Shown here piece after piece: positions 1 to 8,319 of a stretch of 64,000 nucleotides of DNA. This DNA is from Streptomyces paradoxus (GTDB lineage Bacteria > Actinomycetota > Actinomycetes > Streptomycetales > Streptomycetaceae): NCBI RefSeq assembly GCF_014202475.1, contig NZ_JACHGV010000001.1, forward strand, positions 552,186-616,185. The letters are read 5' to 3'. Position 1 is the first letter of the stretch. Every line of letters begins with the position of its first letter. The position numbers and the translations under genes are program-made. Under the pieces are notes generated by a model that made no database searches, had not been told where the DNA came from, and saw only the letters and a program-made list of their open reading frames with translations.

Positions 1-394
1 TCCTCGGCACGCCGTGCCGGTCGGCCTGCCGCCACACCGACTCGCTCTGCGGCTCCACCCCGGCCACCGCGTCGAACACGGCCACCGCGCCGTCGAGCAC
101 CCGCAGCGCCCGCTCCACCTCGTCGGCGAAGTCGACGTGCCCCGGGGTGTCGATGAGGTTGAGCCGGTGACCGTCCCAGGCGCAGCTCACCGCCGCGGCG
201 AAGATGGTGATGCCCCGGTCGCGCTCCTGCGGGTCGAAGTCGGTGACGGTGGTGCCGTCGTGGACCTCGCCGCGTTTGTGCGTGGTGCCGGTGGCGAACA
301 GGATCCTTTCGGTGACGGTGGTCTTGCCGGCGTCGACATGGGCGAGGATGCCGAGGTTGCGGACGACGGCGAGCGGGTTGAGGTGGGTGCGCAC
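1..394 (-). CDS. Elongation factor G paralogue, N-terminal part (runs off the left edge)
   Basis: The 131 visible codons are the GTPase start of an EF-G-family translation factor. The G1 P-loop HVDAGKTT lies near residues 19-26, the switch region with RGITI near 60-64, and the G3 motif DTPGHVDF near 82-89. EF-G proteins use GTP on the ribosome for translocation, and close relatives act as ribosome-protection proteins. The GTG start at 394 has GAAAGG nine bases upstream and reads VRTHLNPLA directly into the G domain. The remainder lies beyond position 1, so canonical EF-G, a second EF-G or a Tet(M)-like protector cannot be separated with certainty. The lack of visible ribosomal-protein genes favours a stand-alone paralogue. 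Confidence 0.9.
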   Translation of the reverse strand, partial: MRTHLNPLAVVRNLGILAHVDAGKTTVTERILFATGTTHKRGEVHDGTTVTDFDPQERDRGITIFAAAVSCAWDGHRLNLIDTPGHVDFADEVERALRVLDGAVAVFDAVAGVEPQSESVWRQADRHGVPR

Positions 395-515
395 GGCCCG
401 GGGCCTTTCGGTGCGTTCAGGAAGGGGGCAGCGCGATTCCCGGGCGAAGCGGGCAGACAAGAACTCGAACCCGACGTTGCGTCAGGATCGTCGGGGTGTC
501 AGACGCTCGTCCCGG

Positions 516-614
516 TCAGCCGGTGCCGCCGCGCAGCGGGCACCGGGGCGACGAAGACACGAGGATCACCTCGTAGCGCGGCAGGGAGACGACGGCAGCG
601 GTGTGGTCACGCAT
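516..614 (-). CDS. Possible 32-residue leader peptide ahead of the EF-G paralogue
   Basis: A short ORF opens with ATG at 614 behind GGGAG with six-base spacing and ends with TGA at 516. It encodes 32 residues starting MRDHTAAVVSL and ending CPLRGGTG. It lies 121 bases upstream of the EF-G-like start on the same strand. An 8-bp perfect inverted repeat overlaps its last codons. The position fits a leader ORF that senses ribosome state, as known for ribosomal-protection genes, but that role is inference. I recognise no family. It may be a chance ORF, although the ribosome site is good. Confidence 0.4.
   Translation of the reverse strand: MRDHTAAVVSLPRYEVILVSSSPRCPLRGGTG
520..546 (-). promoter_or_regulatory. 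Hairpin at the end of the leader ORF
   Basis: CCGGTGCC at 520-527 is an exact reverse complement of GGCACCGG at 539-546, with an 11-base loop. On the minus strand it covers the last codons of the small ORF and precedes the EF-G-like gene by about 125 bases. It could act as an attenuator or as a weak terminator. Confidence 0.35.
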
Positions 615-904
615 GGCCGTCTCCCTTCATTCGTCGCGCCGGTGCCCCGGCGCTCGGTAGTGGGCGGCGCCGGGTATGTGCGTGAGTGTAGGGAGGGCGG
701 CGGGGACGGGGCCAGGGGTTTTTGAAGCGGGCGGTTCGGGGCGGTCGGGTCCGTCTTCGTCGCGTCCCGGCCGATGGCGACCTGGCGGTAGTTGCCGGCC
801 GCACCTGCCGAGCCCCGCTGCGCATCTCTGGTCTCCACACACCTCAGGGGTCTCGTCCGGTTCGCGCTCTACTCGCCGGGCCGGTGACTGCGGACGCTGA
901 ACGT

Positions 905-1295
905 ATGGGGGCTGTCGAAGAGGGGCTGCGCCGATTACAGTTCGGCCAGTTGGCTTGTCCGCGCTGCCGGTTGCCGGTTGCCGCAGGATCGTGTGGCGAC
1001 GCTGGAGCAGGACTGGGTTCTGCTGGAGCCGGGGCTGGAGGTGCCGGCGCACCTCGTGCCCGCAGAGCACCGGTGGATCACTCTGTCGGACGGCCGGGTC
1101 ACGGTGTACGGGGTGTGCCCGCCGGACGGCTCGCAGCGCTGCCGGATCGAGCACCGGCTGGCGTGCTCCAAGCAGCCGTTGCCGGATCTCTGGCCGTGGC
1201 TGACGGCCCTGCGGGCGGAGAACGCCCGGGCCGCGCAGCGGCGAACCGACCCGGAACCGCCGCGCCTGCCGCAGGCGTGGCCGGACGCCGGGTAG
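905..1295 (+). pseudogene. DUF6083-like gene broken by a 7-bp tandem duplication
   Basis: From ATG 905 one frame reads MGAVEEGLRRLQFGQLACPRC, and after 978 a different frame carries the rest (VATLEQDWVLLEPG, RWITLSDGRVTVYGVCPP, ending QAWPDAG) to a TAG at 1293-1295. The junction contains TGCCGGT twice in tandem (965-971, 972-978), followed by TGCCG. Removing one 7-mer joins the two frames exactly and gives ACPRCRLPQDRVATLEQD. The product would be about 127 residues with an N-terminal CxxC. The downstream half resembles the actinobacterial DUF6083 family as I remember it. Codon 11 is TTA, the rare bldA-dependent codon. Start choice is uncertain because no strong ribosome site precedes it. Confidence 0.6.
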
Positions 1296-1311
1296 GCGGG
1301 GCTTCCGGCAC

Positions 1312-1899
1312 GCTCTGACCGCATGCGGCAGCAACGACACTGGCAGTGCCTCGGCTTCGAAGACGAAGTCCCCGGCCAGCAAGTCGAAAAAGGCCGACTG
1401 TACGAGCCAGACGCTCGACCAGGCCGAGTGGATGGAGCACTGCGCCGACGATGCCGGCACTGACGCCGACACGGGGGCGAAGTCGGCGGGCTTGAGGTTC
1501 GGCGAGTCGTACACGTGGCCCGACGGGCTGAAGGTGTCGGTCACCGAGGCGAAAAGGTTCACCGACTTCGACGAGGATGTGCTGGAGTCACCTGAGCCGG
1601 GCAGTACTGACTTCCGGGTGACGCTGAAGTTGGAGAACGGAAGCAAGGAGCCGGCCGCCCTGGACGATCTGTCGCTCATCGTCGAAGGGGCCACGAACGG
1701 TGGAGAGGCGTCCTTCACCATGTTCGAGAACGGGTCGCAGCCGCTGGAGGGCCGGCTCGCTCCCGGGGTGAAGACGAGGAAAAACGCCGACCACGTGCTG
1801 GAGACGAAGTACGGCAAGAAGATCGTGGTGACGGTGCAGCGGAACAGCGAGAACTACGACCTGGACTTCCCCGAGTTCAACGGCGAGATCACCGGCTGA
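1312..1899 (+). pseudogene. Lipoprotein (DUF4352-like) gene lacking its signal-peptide start
   Basis: The frame ending at TGA 1899 encodes a small exported-type domain: FGESYTWPDGLKVSVTEAKRF, then a beta-rich stretch with TDFRVTLKLENGS and ENGSQPLEGRLAPGVK. Upstream in the same frame is a perfect lipobox LTAC (cysteine codon 1324-1326) followed by a serine/lysine-rich linker. No ATG, GTG or TTG precedes the lipobox in frame before the end of the previous gene. The first in-frame ATG is 1432, well inside the mature region. The simplest reading is that the first half of the signal peptide was deleted, leaving a remnant fused against the broken neighbour. The family looks like the secreted DUF4352-type lipoproteins common in Streptomyces. 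Confidence 0.55.
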
Positions 1900-1915
1900 C
1901 GCCGGGCACGACGAA

Positions 1916-1952
1916 GCGCCCCACTCCCCGAGTGGCGGCTGGAGCGGGGCGC
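1916..1952 (+). terminator. Hairpin terminator
   Basis: GCGCCCCACTCC at 1916-1927 pairs with GGAGCGGGGCGC at 1941-1952 with one mismatch, 17 bases after the lipoprotein-remnant stop. About 264 bases between here and 2217 hold nothing I can support. Confidence 0.6.
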
Positions 1953-2216
1953 TGTCGTCAGGAATCGCTCCGGAGACTGTGTCGCTGCCGGTACCCCTTC
2001 GTCGCCTTCATTCCAGCAGGCAGGGCCGCGGTTTTCCGGCTCCGGCAACCCGCGCGTGTATGCGTCACGGCGAGCCTTTGGCAGATCGAAGCGCCGTCAG
2101 TTGCTGACGTCGACGGGTGGCGGTGACGCGAGCGAACTGGCCCGATGGCGACAGCGAGAGTGCCGCTCCGCTCGGCAGCCACCTGTCCACAGCGGCAAAA
2201 CCCGCAGGCCGGACCG

Positions 2217-3131
2217 CTACTCCGGCGGGGTCGGGGTGTCGTGGGTGCGGTACATCGCCTGGACGTCCAGCTCCAGTTGGACGGTCGGGCCGACCACGGC
2301 GATGCCCCGGGCCAGCATGGAACGCCAGTTGAGGGTGTAGTCCTCACGGTGCAGTTCCGCCGTCGCCAGGGCCGCGCAGCGCAACTCCTGGTCGTAGCCG
2401 CCGTTCACGGTGCCGAGGTAGGTCGTGTCCAGGGCCACCGAGCGGCTGACGCCGTGCATCGTGAGGGAGCCCTGCAGCGTCCACTTGCTGCCGCCCCGGT
2501 AGGCGAAGCGCGTGCTGGTGAAGTCGATGTGCGGGAAGCGCTCGACGTCGAGGAAGTCGGCGGACCGCAGGTGGTTGTCGCGGGTGCTGTTGCCGGTGGT
2601 GATGCTGGAGGCGTCGATGCGGACGTGCACGCGGGAGTCGGTCATGTCCGGGGCTATCCGGATGCCGCCCTCGAAGCGTTCGAAGCGGCCGTGGACATGG
2701 GCCATGCCGACGTGCTTGGCGATGAACCGGATCGCCGTGTGCGGTGGGTCGAAGAGCCAGGTTCCGGCCGTCGGCAGCTGGAGCGCCTCGGCGGGCTGCA
2801 GCCAGACGCGTTCGGTGGCCGGCGGGGCGCCCGGGCCCGTCTCGATCGTCTCGCGGTGCGGCCGCAGGCCCTGCGCCGAGATGAGCAGGCTGTACCGGCC
2901 GGGCGGCAGGGCCGCGAGGAAGTAGCCGTACGGGTCGGTCGTGCCGCGGGCGGCGACGCGGTGGGTGTCCAGGGCGGTGACGGTGACGTCCGCCGCGGCC
3001 AGCGGCGAGCCCATCGGGTCGACGACCTCGCGGGCTACGGCACCCGCGCCGGCGGGGAGGGGGAGGGCGAGGCCCGCCGCTGCGGCGGGGGTGCTCTTGA
3101 GCCACCGGCGCCGGAGCGTTGCGAGGGCCAT
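2217..3131 (-). CDS. YceI-family lipid-binding protein with N-terminal carboxypeptidase-regulatory-like domain
   Basis: This 304-residue protein starts at ATG 3131, preceded by AAAGGTG; a longer in-frame start at 3197 lacks support. The first 35 residues (LRRRWLKSTP, then an alanine-rich segment) are hydrophobic and may be an export signal or anchor. Residues about 35-110 look like a CarboxypepD-regulatory beta-sandwich (VTVTALDTH, TDPYGYFLAALPPGRYSL). Residues about 120-300 are a YceI beta-barrel (GTWLFDPPHTAIRFIAKH, then SLTMHGVSRSVAL), a fold that binds polyisoprenoids or similar amphiphiles. Its promoter carries a palindrome almost identical to the one before the hydroxyquinol operon, suggesting joint control by the nearby GAF/Fis regulator. 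Confidence 0.85.
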   Translation of the reverse strand: MALATLRRRWLKSTPAAAAGLALPLPAGAGAVAREVVDPMGSPLAAADVTVTALDTHRVAARGTTDPYGYFLAALPPGRYSLLISAQGLRPHRETIETGPGAPPATERVWLQPAEALQLPTAGTWLFDPPHTAIRFIAKHVGMAHVHGRFERFEGGIRIAPDMTDSRVHVRIDASSITTGNSTRDNHLRSADFLDVERFPHIDFTSTRFAYRGGSKWTLQGSLTMHGVSRSVALDTTYLGTVNGGYDQELRCAALATAELHREDYTLNWRSMLARGIAVVGPTVQLELDVQAMYRTHDTPTPPE

Positions 3132-3250
3132 GGTGGTCACCTTTCTTCGGGTGTGCGGCCGTACGGACGGCGCTTCCGCGCACGCCGACGGCCGCACCTT
3201 GCTGCGGTCACACCCCCTTGTCGATCTTGACGGACCGGGCTCCGGTGCGG

Positions 3251-3269
3251 GTGTCTCAATACGAGACAG
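3251..3269. promoter_or_regulatory. Palindromic operator before the yceI-like gene
   Basis: GTGTCTCAATACGAGACAG: arms TGTCTC and GAGACA flank the pentamer AATAC. It lies about 120 bases upstream of the YceI-like start and touches the stop codon of the next gene. Only the central pentamer (AATAC against ATTAC) and outer flanks differ from the site at 8320-8342. Confidence 0.65.
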
Positions 3270-4112
3270 TCAGGGCTGCCCCCTGAAGGCGTCCGCGTGT
3301 TCGGCGGCCCACTGGGCGAACGTGCGCGCCGGGCGGCCGGTGACCTTCTCGACGACGCCGGAGACCGTGCGGCCCACTTCCGGGGTGTCTCCGTACGCCT
3401 TGAGCAGGAAGCCGACGACGTCCTCGGGGAGGCCCGCCGCCCGCCACGTCGCTACGGCCTCCTCCTCGGTCAGTTCAATCAGGGCGATCTCCCGGCCGAC
3501 GGCAGCGGCGATCGTGCTCACCTTGTCGCCGAGGGTCAGCACCTCGGGGCCGGTGATCACGTACTCCTGGCCGTCGTGCCCCTCCTGCGTGAGCGCGACC
3601 GCGGCGACGGCGCCGATGTCGCCCTCGTGCACCATGGCGCTCAGCCGGTCGACGAACGGCTCCCGCACCTCGCCCGCCGCCACGATCCCGTCCGCCCAGT
3701 CCAGGGCGTTGGCCATGAACTCGACCGGCATGAGCACGGTCCAGTCCACGCCGTCGTCGGCGCGCACGGCGTCCTCCAGCGGGGTGGGGCCGCCGCCGTG
3801 CAGCACGGTGACGCGGCGGATCCCGGCGGAGCGGGCGAGTTCCAGGATGCGGGGGCCGGTCTCCAGCGGGCTGAAGGCCGCACCGCCGAAGGTGATCAGA
3901 TGGAGGCCGGTGACACCCTCCATGGCCGGGGCCAGGCCGTCCGGCTCGGTGAGGTCGCCCTCGACGACCTCGACGCCGGCCGGGAAAGAGGCCTTCGCTG
4001 CGTCACGCGTCAGGGCGCGCACCTCGTGGCCCCGGTCGAGCAGTTCGGTGACGACCTGCCGGCCGACGGTTCCGGTGGCACCGGTGACAAGGATCCTCTG
4101 CGTCTGGGTCAT
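3270..4112 (-). CDS. NmrA-like NAD(P)-binding reductase
   Basis: A 280-residue atypical short-chain dehydrogenase. The N-terminus MTQTQRILVTGATGTVGRQVV contains the NmrA-type dinucleotide motif GATGTVG near residues 11-17, followed by LLDRGHEVRALTRD. The C-terminal half (EYVITGPEVLTLGDKVSTI, then PARTFAQWAAEH) matches the family members annotated as NmrA/HSCARG-like or NAD(P)H:quinone oxidoreductase type 2. The length is typical. These proteins act as redox sensors or reduce quinones; the substrate is unknown here. The ATG at 4112 opens the Rossmann fold directly. It is isolated in orientation from the next leftward gene by the 3251 operator. Confidence 0.85.
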   Translation of the reverse strand: MTQTQRILVTGATGTVGRQVVTELLDRGHEVRALTRDAAKASFPAGVEVVEGDLTEPDGLAPAMEGVTGLHLITFGGAAFSPLETGPRILELARSAGIRRVTVLHGGGPTPLEDAVRADDGVDWTVLMPVEFMANALDWADGIVAAGEVREPFVDRLSAMVHEGDIGAVAAVALTQEGHDGQEYVITGPEVLTLGDKVSTIAAAVGREIALIELTEEEAVATWRAAGLPEDVVGFLLKAYGDTPEVGRTVSGVVEKVTGRPARTFAQWAAEHADAFRGQP

Positions 4113-4204
4113 GCCACGACCCTAGGAAGGCTTGCGGTCAGTTTCCGTCCGCAAGGCCGGGGAGAATGACGTGGCTTCCCATACCGGTCCGCAGGGGGTG
4201 GGGC

Positions 4205-4480
4205 ATGGCGGAACGACGGTTCACACGGCAGGACTTGGTTCGCCGCCGACGACGAGGCGGCTTCGTCGGAAGACGCGATGAGATCAGCGCGTTCCGGACC
4301 AATCTCGGCCCACGGCTTCTGGCGGGCGGTGTCAGGCTCATGCGTCCGGTCGACGAGACGGTGGTCGGCAAGTCGCAAGACCGCCACGCCTGGGTCATGA
4401 GACTGGTCAGGTCCGTTCTGCGGCTCATCGCCCGGCATTCCCCGGGTGGGAACACAGCCGTCCCCACGGCAGGGCCGTAG
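4205..4480 (+). pseudogene. Remnant of a large ATP-binding regulatory protein gene
   Basis: From ATG 4205 the frame reads MAERRFTRQDLVRRRRRGGF and then VGRRDEISAFRTNL, closely resembling the first 35 residues of large Streptomyces AAA/STAND proteins (pattern RRLTRQDLIRRRRR.GFVGR..E...FR). In those proteins a P-loop follows soon after. Here the frame continues into unrelated sequence and stops at 4480, so only the tip of the gene remains. The 4113-4492 interval otherwise holds nothing recognisable. Assignment is by recalled family pattern only. Confidence 0.4.
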
Positions 4481-4492
4481 AGCGGCTCCTGA

Positions 4493-5584
4493 CTAGGGGG
4501 CGCTCCCTTGGGTGTGCTCCGGCGGGCCCCCTTCGTACGCCGCCAGCAACACCCCCCGTACCCCTTCCGCCGTCACCTCGCGCGGATTGGCGTACGGCTC
4601 GCCCGCGGCCCGGTCCGCCGCCGGGGCCACGTCGGCTTCCGCGAGGCCCAGTTCGGCCAGGGAGCGCGGGGCGCCGAGGCGGGCGGCCAGGTCCCACAGG
4701 GCGCGGGGGACGTCGTCGGTGCCGAGGGCGCGGCGCAGTACGGTCAACGCCTGCGGAGCGGCGGGGGCGTTGTGGGCGAGGGCGTGGGGCAGGACGACGG
4801 TGTGGGTCTCGGCATGGGGCAGGCCGTAGGTGCCGCCCAGGACGTGGCACAGCTTGTGGTGCAGCCCCATCGTGGTCGTGCCGAGGCACGCGCCGCACAG
4901 CCACGCCGCGTACAGTGCCCGGCCGCGCGCGTCGAGGTCACCCGGGTCGGCGGCAAGCCGCGGAAGCGCCTCGGTCATCGCCCGGACGCCCTCCTCCGCC
5001 ATGACCGTCACCAGCGGTGAGACGTCCGGGGCGTACAGTGCCTCGACGGCGTGGGCGAGCGCGTTGATCCCGCTGGTGACGGTCAGGGGTACGGGCAGGG
5101 AGAGGGTGAGGCGGGGGTCGTAGACGACGCTGCGGGGCTGGACGACCGGGTCGCGGCCGGTGCGTTTGGTGCCGTGCTCCGTCAGGCCCCACACCGGGGT
5201 CATCTCCGAGCCGGAGTAGGTCGACGGCACGGCGATCAGCGGCAGTCCGGTGCGCAGGGCGATCGCCTTGCCGAGCCCGATGGCGGAGCCGCCGCCGACC
5301 GCGACGCAGCCGTCCGCACCGGCCGCGCGTACGGCCGCGACGGCCCGGTCGGCGTCCTCGACGGGCACATGCATGCGGGCCTCGGCGTGCAGGCCCACGC
5401 AGCGGTCGCCGAGGGCGTCCGCCACCGTCCGTGCCACGGACTCGCCCCGGCTTCCGCACACGACGAGCAGCCGCCGCAGGCCCAGTCGGGCCGCCTCCTC
5501 CGGGGTCGCGGTGACGGCCGCGCCGGGCCGGAAGACCACCCGCACGGGCCGGGTCTCGTAGGTGAACTGCTCCTGGAACGTCAT
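4493..5584 (-). CDS. Maleylacetate reductase (iron-alcohol-dehydrogenase fold)
   Basis: A 363-residue enzyme that reduces maleylacetate to 3-oxoadipate with NAD(P)H, the last cytosolic step of the hydroxyquinol branch. The NAD-binding loop GGGSAIGLGKAIAL and the metal-site stretches (GINALAHAVEALY; HHKLCHVLGGTYGLPHAETH) are those of maleylacetate reductases. The ATG at 5584 overlaps the stop of the upstream dioxygenase gene as ATGA, so the two are translationally coupled. A long read-through frame extending to 6301 is ignored because it would run through the dioxygenase gene. Confidence 0.92.
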   Translation of the reverse strand: MTFQEQFTYETRPVRVVFRPGAAVTATPEEAARLGLRRLLVVCGSRGESVARTVADALGDRCVGLHAEARMHVPVEDADRAVAAVRAAGADGCVAVGGGSAIGLGKAIALRTGLPLIAVPSTYSGSEMTPVWGLTEHGTKRTGRDPVVQPRSVVYDPRLTLSLPVPLTVTSGINALAHAVEALYAPDVSPLVTVMAEEGVRAMTEALPRLAADPGDLDARGRALYAAWLCGACLGTTTMGLHHKLCHVLGGTYGLPHAETHTVVLPHALAHNAPAAPQALTVLRRALGTDDVPRALWDLAARLGAPRSLAELGLAEADVAPAADRAAGEPYANPREVTAEGVRGVLLAAYEGGPPEHTQGSAP

Positions 5585-6450
5585 GCGGTCCGCTCCAGGA
5601 CGAGGTCGAAGCGGGCGTGCCGGAAGGGGTTCGCCACGCCGAACTCCCGGGCCAGCGAGGGGTCGTCCGTCTCCGTGAAGTCCTGGACCAGGCTCTGTTT
5701 CACGGCGAACACCGCGTCGGAGTCGAGGTAGTCGCCGCCGGCCACGAAGATGTGCGTGGTGACGGGGGTGTGGCCCTCGGCCTCGGCGATGAAGTGGATG
5801 TGCGCGGGGCGGTAGGGGTGCCGCCCGGTGGCGCGCAGCAGCACGCCCACGGGGCCGTCGGTCGGGATCGGATACGCCGCCGGGACGCAGGTGCGGAACC
5901 AGAAGCGGCCCTCGGCGTCGGCGGTGAACAGCCCGCGTCCGTTGCCCGCGGGCTGGACGCCGGGCTGCTGGACGTCGTAGTAGCCCTTGTCGTCGGCCTG
6001 CCAGACGTCGACGACGGCGCCGGGCAGCGGCGTGCCGTCGGCGGACCGCACCCGGCCGCTCACCACGCACCTCTCGCCGCCGCCCACCAGGTCGATGTCG
6101 TCGCCGAGCGCGCGGACCGGCGAATCCGTCATGTGGAAGGGGCCCAGCACGGTCGACTCGGTCGCGCCCGCCGCGCGATCGCTGTTCAGCGTCTCCACCA
6201 GCATGGACAGGCCCAGGACGTCCGACAGCAGGATGAACTCCTGCCGGGTGTCGGTGCAGGCCTGGCCGGTCGCCGTCAGGAAGGTGATCGCCCGCTCCCA
6301 CTCCTCCTGGGTGAGACGGGTCTCGCGTGCGAAATCGTGCAGGTGGCGGACGAGGCCGGTGAGCAGTTCGCCCAGCCTCGGGTCGGCGGTCCCGCGCAGG
6401 CTGTCGAGGGCCTGCGCGGTGACGCCGGCCCCGGTCGCGTCGGTGGTCAT
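5581..6450 (-). CDS. Hydroxyquinol 1,2-dioxygenase (intradiol)
   Basis: A 289-residue non-haem Fe(III) intradiol dioxygenase cleaving hydroxyquinol (benzene-1,2,4-triol) to maleylacetate. The N-terminal helical dimerisation domain covers residues about 10-100. The catalytic beta-sandwich supplies the four iron ligands: Tyr in DKGYYDVQ, Tyr in PAAYPIP, and two His in RPAHIHF. Placement next to maleylacetate reductase favours hydroxyquinol over catechol as substrate, since a catechol route would have cycloisomerase genes. ATG 6450 is preceded by GAGGAG. Middle gene of a three-gene operon. Confidence 0.9.
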   Translation of the reverse strand: MTTDATGAGVTAQALDSLRGTADPRLGELLTGLVRHLHDFARETRLTQEEWERAITFLTATGQACTDTRQEFILLSDVLGLSMLVETLNSDRAAGATESTVLGPFHMTDSPVRALGDDIDLVGGGERCVVSGRVRSADGTPLPGAVVDVWQADDKGYYDVQQPGVQPAGNGRGLFTADAEGRFWFRTCVPAAYPIPTDGPVGVLLRATGRHPYRPAHIHFIAEAEGHTPVTTHIFVAGGDYLDSDAVFAVKQSLVQDFTETDDPSLAREFGVANPFRHARFDLVLERTA

Positions 6451-6495
6451 CCCGGCTCCTCGTCGTCGACGTCCGCTTCCTCCATGATGGCGCGC

Positions 6496-8244
6496 TCAGG
6501 CGTGCCCGAGGATGCGCCGCAGCGCGTCCGCGAGCAGTTCCCCGGCGTCCGGACGGGCGCCGGCGTGCCGGAAGGCGACGAACCCGTCCGGGCGTACGAG
6601 GAGGGCGCCCGCGTCCGGGATCTCACGCAGCCGCGCCCAGTCGCCGTACGGGTCCTCGTACTGCTGCCCGGGGCCGATCACCACCGTGGCGATCTCCACC
6701 TCCTGCGCCTCGGCCGCCCGCACCCAGTCCTCTCCTCCGATGCCGGTCAGCAGGGTGAAGCGGCCCCGGCCGATCGTGTCGAGGGTGGAGAGCGTGCGGG
6801 TGCCGGAGGTGATCCAGGCGTGCGGGAGCCGGGCGCCCGGGCGGGAGGACGGCTGGTGGTGCAGCTCGGGGTCGCGGGCGAAGCCCGGGTCGGGCGTGCC
6901 GTCGGGGACGATCGCGGCGGAGCTCTCGGCGGAGTAGCGCTGGTTGAGGTCGACGCCGTGCGCGTTGAACTCGTAGACCTTGAAGGCGATCGCCTCGCGC
7001 AGCTTCGCCCGCTGCTTCTCGGCGGCCTCGGTGGCGTCCTTGCGGGCGGCGATGTTCGCCCACAGCTGCTCGGGGGTCTGCGGGGCGAGACCGTCGAGGG
7101 CCTCGAAGACGGGGGCGGTCTCGCGGATGGACCGGTTGGCGCGGGTGACGACCTGGCGGCCGACCGGGGCGCGCTCGGCGGTGTAGCTGTCGAGCAGCCT
7201 CGGGTGGGCGGTGCCGTCGAGGACCAGCCGGAGCTTCCAGGCGAGGTTGTAGGCGTCCTGGATCGAGGTGTTGGAGCCGAGGCCGTTGGACGGCGGATGC
7301 CGGTGCACGGCGTCTCCGGCGCAGAAGACACGGCCGTTCGCGTACGACTGCGCGTACATCTCGTTGACGGTCCACGCCGAGGACGACTTGACGGTCACGG
7401 GGATGTCGTCGTCGCCGACGAGCTGTCGGACGACGGACTCGGCGTACTCGGTGGTCAGGTCCGGCGCGCCGGCGTTCACGTCGTAGCCCCAGACGATGAG
7501 CCACTCGTTCCACGGGCGCACGCAGCGCACCAGGCCGGCGCCGATGCCCCCGACCGTCGCCCCCGGGGCGAGGACCCAGTAGAGGGTGGACGGGCGGTGG
7601 GCGGTGTACTTGCCCAGGTCCGCCTCGAAGACGATGTTGACGCTGCCGGCCACGCCCATCTGACCGCCCATCGGCAGCCCGGCGTCCGCGGCGACCTTCG
7701 ACCGTCCGCCGTCGGCGCCGATGAGGTACTTGGCGCGGATCTCGTACGTGTCCCCGCGCAGCCGGTCGCGGACGGTGGCCGTGACGCCGTCGGCGTCCTG
7801 GGTGTGGGAGAGGTACTCGTTCTGGAAGCGGAGCCGGGTGCCGCGGGCGACGGCCGCGTTCACGAGGACCGGTTCCATCAGGTGCTGCGGCATGTCGCAC
7901 ATGCGGGTGGGGCTGGCCAGTTCGTGCTCGGCCTGCACGAGCGGGTCGTTGCCCCAGGAACGCACCCGGCCCAGCTCCTCGCCCGCCAGGCTCGTGCAGA
8001 ACGTCGTGTTGCCCATCAGATGTTGCGGAGTGGCCTGCGCGACGACCTGCTCCTCCACGCCGAGGTCGCGCAGCACCTCCATGGTGCGCTGGTTGGTGAT
8101 GTGCGCACGGGGGGTGTCGGCGAGGCTCGCGTAGCGGGTCACCACGATGTTGGGCACGCCGTAGGTGCTCAGGGCGAGCGCGGCCGAGGCACCGGCCGGG
8201 CCGCTGCCCACGATCAGGACGTCGGTCTCGACGACGGTGGACAC
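6496..8244 (-). CDS. FAD-dependent aromatic monooxygenase (phenol/resorcinol hydroxylase type)
   Basis: A 582-residue class A flavin hydroxylase. The FAD/NAD(P)H fingerprints are present: DVLIVGSGPAGASAAL near the N-terminus, YLIGADGGRSKVA in the middle (DG motif), and FCAGDAVHRHPPSNGLGSN (GD motif). The C-terminal thioredoxin-like domain of this group ends RPDGFVAFRHAG. Closest recalled relatives are 2,4-dichlorophenol 6-monooxygenase and resorcinol hydroxylase. As first gene of a hydroxyquinol operon it probably makes hydroxyquinol from a phenol such as resorcinol; the exact substrate cannot be read from sequence. GTG 8244 has GGAG six bases upstream. The promoter holds the 8320 palindrome about 76 bases upstream. 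Confidence 0.88.
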   Translation of the reverse strand: MSTVVETDVLIVGSGPAGASAALALSTYGVPNIVVTRYASLADTPRAHITNQRTMEVLRDLGVEEQVVAQATPQHLMGNTTFCTSLAGEELGRVRSWGNDPLVQAEHELASPTRMCDMPQHLMEPVLVNAAVARGTRLRFQNEYLSHTQDADGVTATVRDRLRGDTYEIRAKYLIGADGGRSKVAADAGLPMGGQMGVAGSVNIVFEADLGKYTAHRPSTLYWVLAPGATVGGIGAGLVRCVRPWNEWLIVWGYDVNAGAPDLTTEYAESVVRQLVGDDDIPVTVKSSSAWTVNEMYAQSYANGRVFCAGDAVHRHPPSNGLGSNTSIQDAYNLAWKLRLVLDGTAHPRLLDSYTAERAPVGRQVVTRANRSIRETAPVFEALDGLAPQTPEQLWANIAARKDATEAAEKQRAKLREAIAFKVYEFNAHGVDLNQRYSAESSAAIVPDGTPDPGFARDPELHHQPSSRPGARLPHAWITSGTRTLSTLDTIGRGRFTLLTGIGGEDWVRAAEAQEVEIATVVIGPGQQYEDPYGDWARLREIPDAGALLVRPDGFVAFRHAGARPDAGELLADALRRILGHA

Positions 8245-8319
8245 GGGGGCTCCTGCGGAGGGGTTGGGGCGACGGGGAGTGCCGGACGTCCGTGATCATG
8301 GCGTCCTCCGGCCGGTCGC

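Noticed and set aside
627..1817. A 396-residue minus-strand frame across the broken genes
   Set aside because: Composition is typical of an antisense shadow in GC-rich DNA, with no family resemblance; the plus-strand fragments explain the region.
5617..8295. An 892-residue plus-strand frame opposite the hydroxyquinol genes
   Set aside because: It is the antisense shadow of the monooxygenase and dioxygenase genes, full of Gly/Ala/Arg/Val with no motif.
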